Source of the DNA: Luteimonas chenhongjianii
Lineage (GTDB): Bacteria > Pseudomonadota > Gammaproteobacteria > Xanthomonadales > Xanthomonadaceae
DNA length: 64,000 nucleotides
Reading direction: 5' to 3'
NCBI RefSeq assembly: GCF_002327105.1
Contig: NZ_CP023406.1
Coordinates: forward strand, 1,922,001-1,986,000
The translations under genes were made by a program, and so were the position numbers. How positions within the stretch are numbered: the first letter of the stretch is position 1; each line of letters starts with the position of its first letter. The notes beneath the pieces were generated by a model. The model searched no databases. It saw only the letters and a program-made list of their open reading frames with translations, and had not been told where the DNA came from. This document shows, one piece after another, positions 61,433 to 64,000 of this stretch.

Positions 61433-62215
61433 TCAGCCTGCCGCTGCCTCGTCGGCGACACTCATCGATGCTTCGGTCGTTCCATAGCGCCGCTGGCAGG
61501 TGTCGCACCAGAACGCCCGGCGCTGCGCCCGACCCAGATGCTTGCGATAGCTCAGTGGTGTGCCGTCCCGCGGGCACGTGGTCTTGGTGTGCACCTGGTA
61601 GTGCTTCTTGAGCTGGAACGCCTGTTTCCAGCGATAGAAATCGAAGCTGTAGGCGCGTGCCTCGGCGACAAGCTCGCCGAGCTTGCGCGCGGGCAGGGCG
61701 CCGACGGTACTTTCGGGATGCACGCGGATGCGATGCAGCACTTCGTTCTTGATGATGTTGCCCACGCCGGCAAACACGTCCTGGTCCAACAGGACATCGG
61801 CAGCCAGGGCGTCCGGCTTCGCGCGCAAGGTGCGGCGCGCACGCGCGGGGTCCCAGGCCTCGCTCATCACATCGACACCCCAGTCGTAGGCGGCGTCGAG
61901 GTCGCCCTCGATGAAGCGAACCGAGCACGAGTAGAAATTCAGCGCATCGCCCTTGCTGAACCCCAGGCCCAGCCGCGGCGTTGCGGCTTTGGTCTCGTTG
62001 ATGCGCCAGCTGCCGAACAACAGGAAGTGGATGCGCACGCTGAAGCCGTCGAACTCCAGCAGGAAATGCTTGCCCCAGCTGCGCACCGCCCGCAACGTGC
62101 GATTGCGCAGACGGGCGATGTCCTGCTTGCTGTTGCCTTCGACGTGCAGCACCTTGCGGCCGACGAACTGCTGGGCAAGTTCGCGAAGAATGACGATCGA
62201 TGGACCTTCAGGCAT
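61433..62215 (-). CDS. Fpg/Nei-family DNA glycosylase/AP lyase
   Basis: 260 residues starting MPEGPSIVILRELAQQF, where Pro2 is the catalytic Schiff-base residue and Glu3 the acid. WGKHFLLEFDGFSVRIHFLL carries the conserved lysine of the beta-hairpin region, and LLDQDVFAGVGNIIKNEVLH is the helix-two-turn-helix DNA-binding block. The C-terminal zinc-finger stretch has TTCPRDGTPL then FWCDTCQRRYG: one of the four usual cysteines is replaced by Asp (C-P-R-D where C-x-x-C is normal), so zinc may bind by other residues or the finger may be zinc-free. The enzyme would remove oxidised bases and cut at abasic sites. Stands alone, convergent with the DUF1989 gene. Confidence 0.93.
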   Translation of the reverse strand: MPEGPSIVILRELAQQFVGRKVLHVEGNSKQDIARLRNRTLRAVRSWGKHFLLEFDGFSVRIHFLLFGSWRINETKAATPRLGLGFSKGDALNFYSCSVRFIEGDLDAAYDWGVDVMSEAWDPARARRTLRAKPDALAADVLLDQDVFAGVGNIIKNEVLHRIRVHPESTVGALPARKLGELVAEARAYSFDFYRWKQAFQLKKHYQVHTKTTCPRDGTPLSYRKHLGRAQRRAFWCDTCQRRYGTTEASMSVADEAAAG

Positions 62216-62684
62216 GACCGCAGCATCAGGCCGCGCGGGTGTGGCCGCCGCGAAGATATGGTGCCCGCCGCGCGCGCATGGGCCGAGGCCTACGGCGGCA
62301 GGCATCCACGTTCGCGGGGCGCAGGTGCCTGTTGCGAACCCCGCAAGAGTATTGCTGCCGGCGTGCGGCAACGTGCCGGAGGCCAACTTGCGCGATCGCG
62401 GCGCACGAAAGCGGAGCGGCCAGGGCAGTCAGTGGCGCAGGACAGTCCGGACAGCTCATGCCGAGTGCGCCGACGCCGACGCTGCGGAGCGGGATGGAGA
62501 ACGCTGACTGATCGGACGATGAGGACGACGGCGCGATGACGGTGACCGGCGCTCGACTGCCGCGAAGCCGTCCGTGGAATGTGGCGCGGGGCGCGCATTC
62601 CATTTGTCTGCCGGGAGCGGGACCCACCAGGCCCGGGACGGGCGCGACGGGTTCCCGAGGCTCAAGACCTGCGTGGTAGGTCGA
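62216..62684. other. 469-base gene-free stretch
   Basis: Lies between the start of the glycosylase gene and the stop of the 43-residue gene. Frames on both strands are basic, GC-rich shadows. No promoter or repeat stands out. Confidence 0.45.
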
Positions 62685-62816
62685 TTACTCCGCGGGCGTC
62701 GCGGCGCCCTTGGCGGCGTCGCGCTCTGCGCGCTTCTTGGCGTCCTTCTCGTCCTGCTTCTTCTTCTTGGCGAGTTCGCGCTGACGCTTTTCGAACGAGT
62801 AATTGGGCTTGGCCAC
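62685..62816 (-). CDS. 43-residue lysine-rich conserved small protein
   Basis: A short frame starting at a GTG at 62816, with AGGAG five bases ahead, which decides the start because there is no in-frame ATG. It reads AKPNYSFEKRQRELAKKKKQ, then a charged helix DEKDAKKRAERDAAKGA and ends TPAE. The opening resembles a family of very small, highly basic proteins conserved in Xanthomonadales and beta- and gammaproteobacteria, of unknown role. The amphipathic lysine-rich helix suggests binding to nucleic acid, ribosomes or acidic partners. It is easily missed by automatic annotation because of length and start codon. It ends 469 bases from the glycosylase start. Confidence 0.8.
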   Translation of the reverse strand: MAKPNYSFEKRQRELAKKKKQDEKDAKKRAERDAAKGAATPAE

Positions 62817-62954
62817 GGAGACTCCTATGCGATTGAGCGCCGCATTGTCTCATCTACGGCGCAAATCCGCCCGCTGGCCCGTTCAGGGTCTGGTCGGCAG
62901 CCGTGGCGTCAGGGGCGCGGGGAGGCTGGCGACTTCTCCCCGGCCCCGGTTGGA

Positions 62955-63770
62955 TCAGCTGCGCAGGCGCTGCAGCTGGGCCTGCAGGGCTTCGACCTGG
63001 GCGCGGAGCTCCGCGTTCTCGCGCTCGAGCTGGGTAACCCGGCGTTGCAGCGACTTCGCGTCCGGCGCGGGGTCCTCGCCCTCGCCGGACTGGTCCGGCC
63101 GCGGCCGCTTCTTCGCCTCGCGCGCGCGTCGCGCAGCCTGCTTGAGCTCTTCCTTGCCCGCCTGGGCAGCGCTGCGCTGCTCGTCTGCCGGCAGACTGGC
63201 GACCGCCGCTGCGGCGCTGAGCGAGATCTCCCCGGCCTTCAGCGCCCCCACCACTTCCGGCGTGGCCTGCGAGTGGATGCGCTCGATCATCAGCACCTGG
63301 TTGCTGCTGAGCTTGGCCTCGCGTGCCAGTTCGGCCCGGCTCACCGGGGCGGGGGCATCGTCCCACGGCGGGCGATCATCGGTCTGCGCATCGGCGACAT
63401 CGGCCGAGCCGGCCTGCTCCACAGCCGCCGTGCGCTGCGCCTGCTGGCGCGCCGCGATGATGTCGCGCTTGCGCAGCGCCAGCACGCCGCGCTGGTAGTC
63501 GGACACGCTGCGACGGCCCAGATGCTGTTCGATCATCCACAGATGCACGTCTTCCATCGACTGGAACCGGGTGTTCTGCAGGGTATTGAACGGGATTCCG
63601 TGCTTCTGGCAGATGCCGTAGCGGTTGTGCCCGTCGACCAGCACATCACCCCAGAGCACCAGCGCGTCGCGGCAGCCTTCGGCCAGCAGGCTACGCTCCA
63701 GGGCCTCGTACTCGTCGCTCGTCAACGGGTCGATGTAGGCCTTGAGTTCTTCCAGGACGACGATGTTCAT
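62955..63770 (-). CDS. orphan ParB-N-domain protein with coiled coil
   Basis: 271 residues. The N-terminal 60 residues match the ParB/Srx-like nuclease-fold segment: LEELKAYIDPLTSDEYEALE, VLWGDVLVDGHNRYGICQKH, where D-G-H-N-R-Y corresponds to the G-x-H/R-R motif that contacts CTP in ParB relatives. A central helical part (SSNQVLMIERIHSQATPEVV) follows, perhaps a degenerate helix-turn-helix, and the C-terminus is a long coiled coil (SLQRRVTQLERENAELRAQV) preceded by a charged region. No ParA gene is near, so it is not the main chromosome-partition ParB. Proteins of this type are often called plasmid replication/partition related. Role unknown. Confidence 0.85.
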   Translation of the reverse strand: MNIVVLEELKAYIDPLTSDEYEALERSLLAEGCRDALVLWGDVLVDGHNRYGICQKHGIPFNTLQNTRFQSMEDVHLWMIEQHLGRRSVSDYQRGVLALRKRDIIAARQQAQRTAAVEQAGSADVADAQTDDRPPWDDAPAPVSRAELAREAKLSSNQVLMIERIHSQATPEVVGALKAGEISLSAAAAVASLPADEQRSAAQAGKEELKQAARRAREAKKRPRPDQSGEGEDPAPDAKSLQRRVTQLERENAELRAQVEALQAQLQRLRS

Positions 63771-63866
63771 GCGCTGCGACCGCTTCGGGGGGCGCGCATT
63801 GTAGAGGCGACGGTTCCCGGATGCCGAGACCGGGGCAGGCGATCGCCTCGCGGCCGCAGGCAGGCT

Positions 63867-64000
63867 TCAGGCGGGCCATGCCAGTGCGTGCGCCGGCAGG
63901 CGCGCCGAGCGGCCGCTCAGCCGTTCGAACTCGGCGAGGTCGTGAGAGCAGAAGACGTCGACGTCTGCGGCGCTGTGGCGCAGCTCGCGCAGGCGCTGCT
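63867..64000 (-). CDS. C-terminus of a metallo-hydrolase, cut by window edge
   Basis: The last 44 codons of a minus-strand gene run from the right edge to a TGA at 63867-63869. They read QRLRELRHSAADVDVFCSHD and LAEFERLSGRSARLPAHALA. The string VDVFCSHDLAEFE, with a histidine-aspartate pair just before the end, is like the C-terminal metal-ligand segment of MBL-fold metallo-hydrolases. The rest of the gene lies outside the window. Confidence 0.6.
   Translation of the reverse strand, partial: QRLRELRHSAADVDVFCSHDLAEFERLSGRSARLPAHALAWPA

Noticed and set aside
1..64000. CRISPR arrays, insertion sequences, prophage or toxin-antitoxin loci
   Set aside because: I looked for direct repeats, transposase motifs and typical small-pair gene layouts and saw none that could be supported.

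Overview
The window is GC-rich throughout (roughly 70 percent by eye), and nearly every real gene has an in-frame shadow on the opposite strand. The gene content fits a free-living gammaproteobacterium of the Xanthomonadaceae (Lysobacter/Luteimonas-like). Indicators are a Caulobacter-type TonB-dependent receptor in a row with SapC, Cupin_8 and tryptophan-halogenase genes, an upstream site that closely resembles the Xanthomonas xyl-box, DUF6491 and DUF4142 envelope proteins, and paralogous FUSC exporters. This assignment is inference from gene families, not from a marker gene. I saw no rRNA, tRNA, CRISPR array, insertion sequence or phage gene, so the window looks chromosomal.

Layout. 1-8 kb: a truncated FUSC exporter, a Na+/H+ antiporter, a decayed DUF4142 gene, and a minus-strand porin/serine-hydrolase operon that sits next to a second, decayed hydrolase copy. 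8-12 kb: a fasciclin protein facing a MerR regulator with a cobalamin-binding domain (CarH/LitR-like), then an ECF sigma factor and a beta-barrel protein. 11.5-15.2 kb is gene-poor, with an Ntn-type acylase, a one-TM protein and a lipoprotein. 15.5-20.3 kb: the large Lhr helicase. 20.9-28.9 kb: mixed housekeeping and envelope genes (DUF1697, ClC channel, cupin, alpha/beta hydrolase lipoprotein, YajD nuclease, FHA protein, diguanylate cyclase). 29.4-34.4 kb: two more FUSC exporters, one coupled to a MarR repressor with a clear operator, plus the intact DUF4142 gene and a short-chain dehydrogenase. 34.8-38.6 kb: FMN reductase, FKBP lipoprotein, Tat-exported oxidoreductase and an HhH glycosylase-like protein.

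38.8-45.8 kb is a carbohydrate-uptake type locus: a xyl-box-like operator, the TonB-dependent receptor, then SapC, a JmjC-like cupin and a flavin-dependent halogenase in close succession. 45.9-51.2 kb holds a DUF4344 metallopeptidase lipoprotein, a membrane glycerophosphodiesterase and a fused PQQ-type dehydrogenase/PEBP protein. 51.8-56.0 kb carries an HPF-like ribosome factor, a CHAD protein, and a compact SPFH / zinc-ribbon / small-membrane-protein operon. 56.2-64 kb is a run of small genes: a VOC protein, lipocalin, DUF1456, a TrmY-family RNA methyltransferase, an RsuA/RluF-type pseudouridine synthase, a YcgG-type heme N-oxygenase candidate overlapping a DUF1989 gene, an Fpg/Nei glycosylase, a 43-residue basic protein, an orphan ParB-like protein and the end of a metallo-hydrolase.

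The most interesting targets are the SPFH/zinc-ribbon operon, the CarH-like regulator whose W-x9-EH motif has become W-x9-ER, the YcgG/DUF1989 pair, and the operator-led SapC/cupin/halogenase locus. Two separate gene families (DUF4142 and the NylB-like hydrolase) each have one intact and one frameshifted copy in this window.
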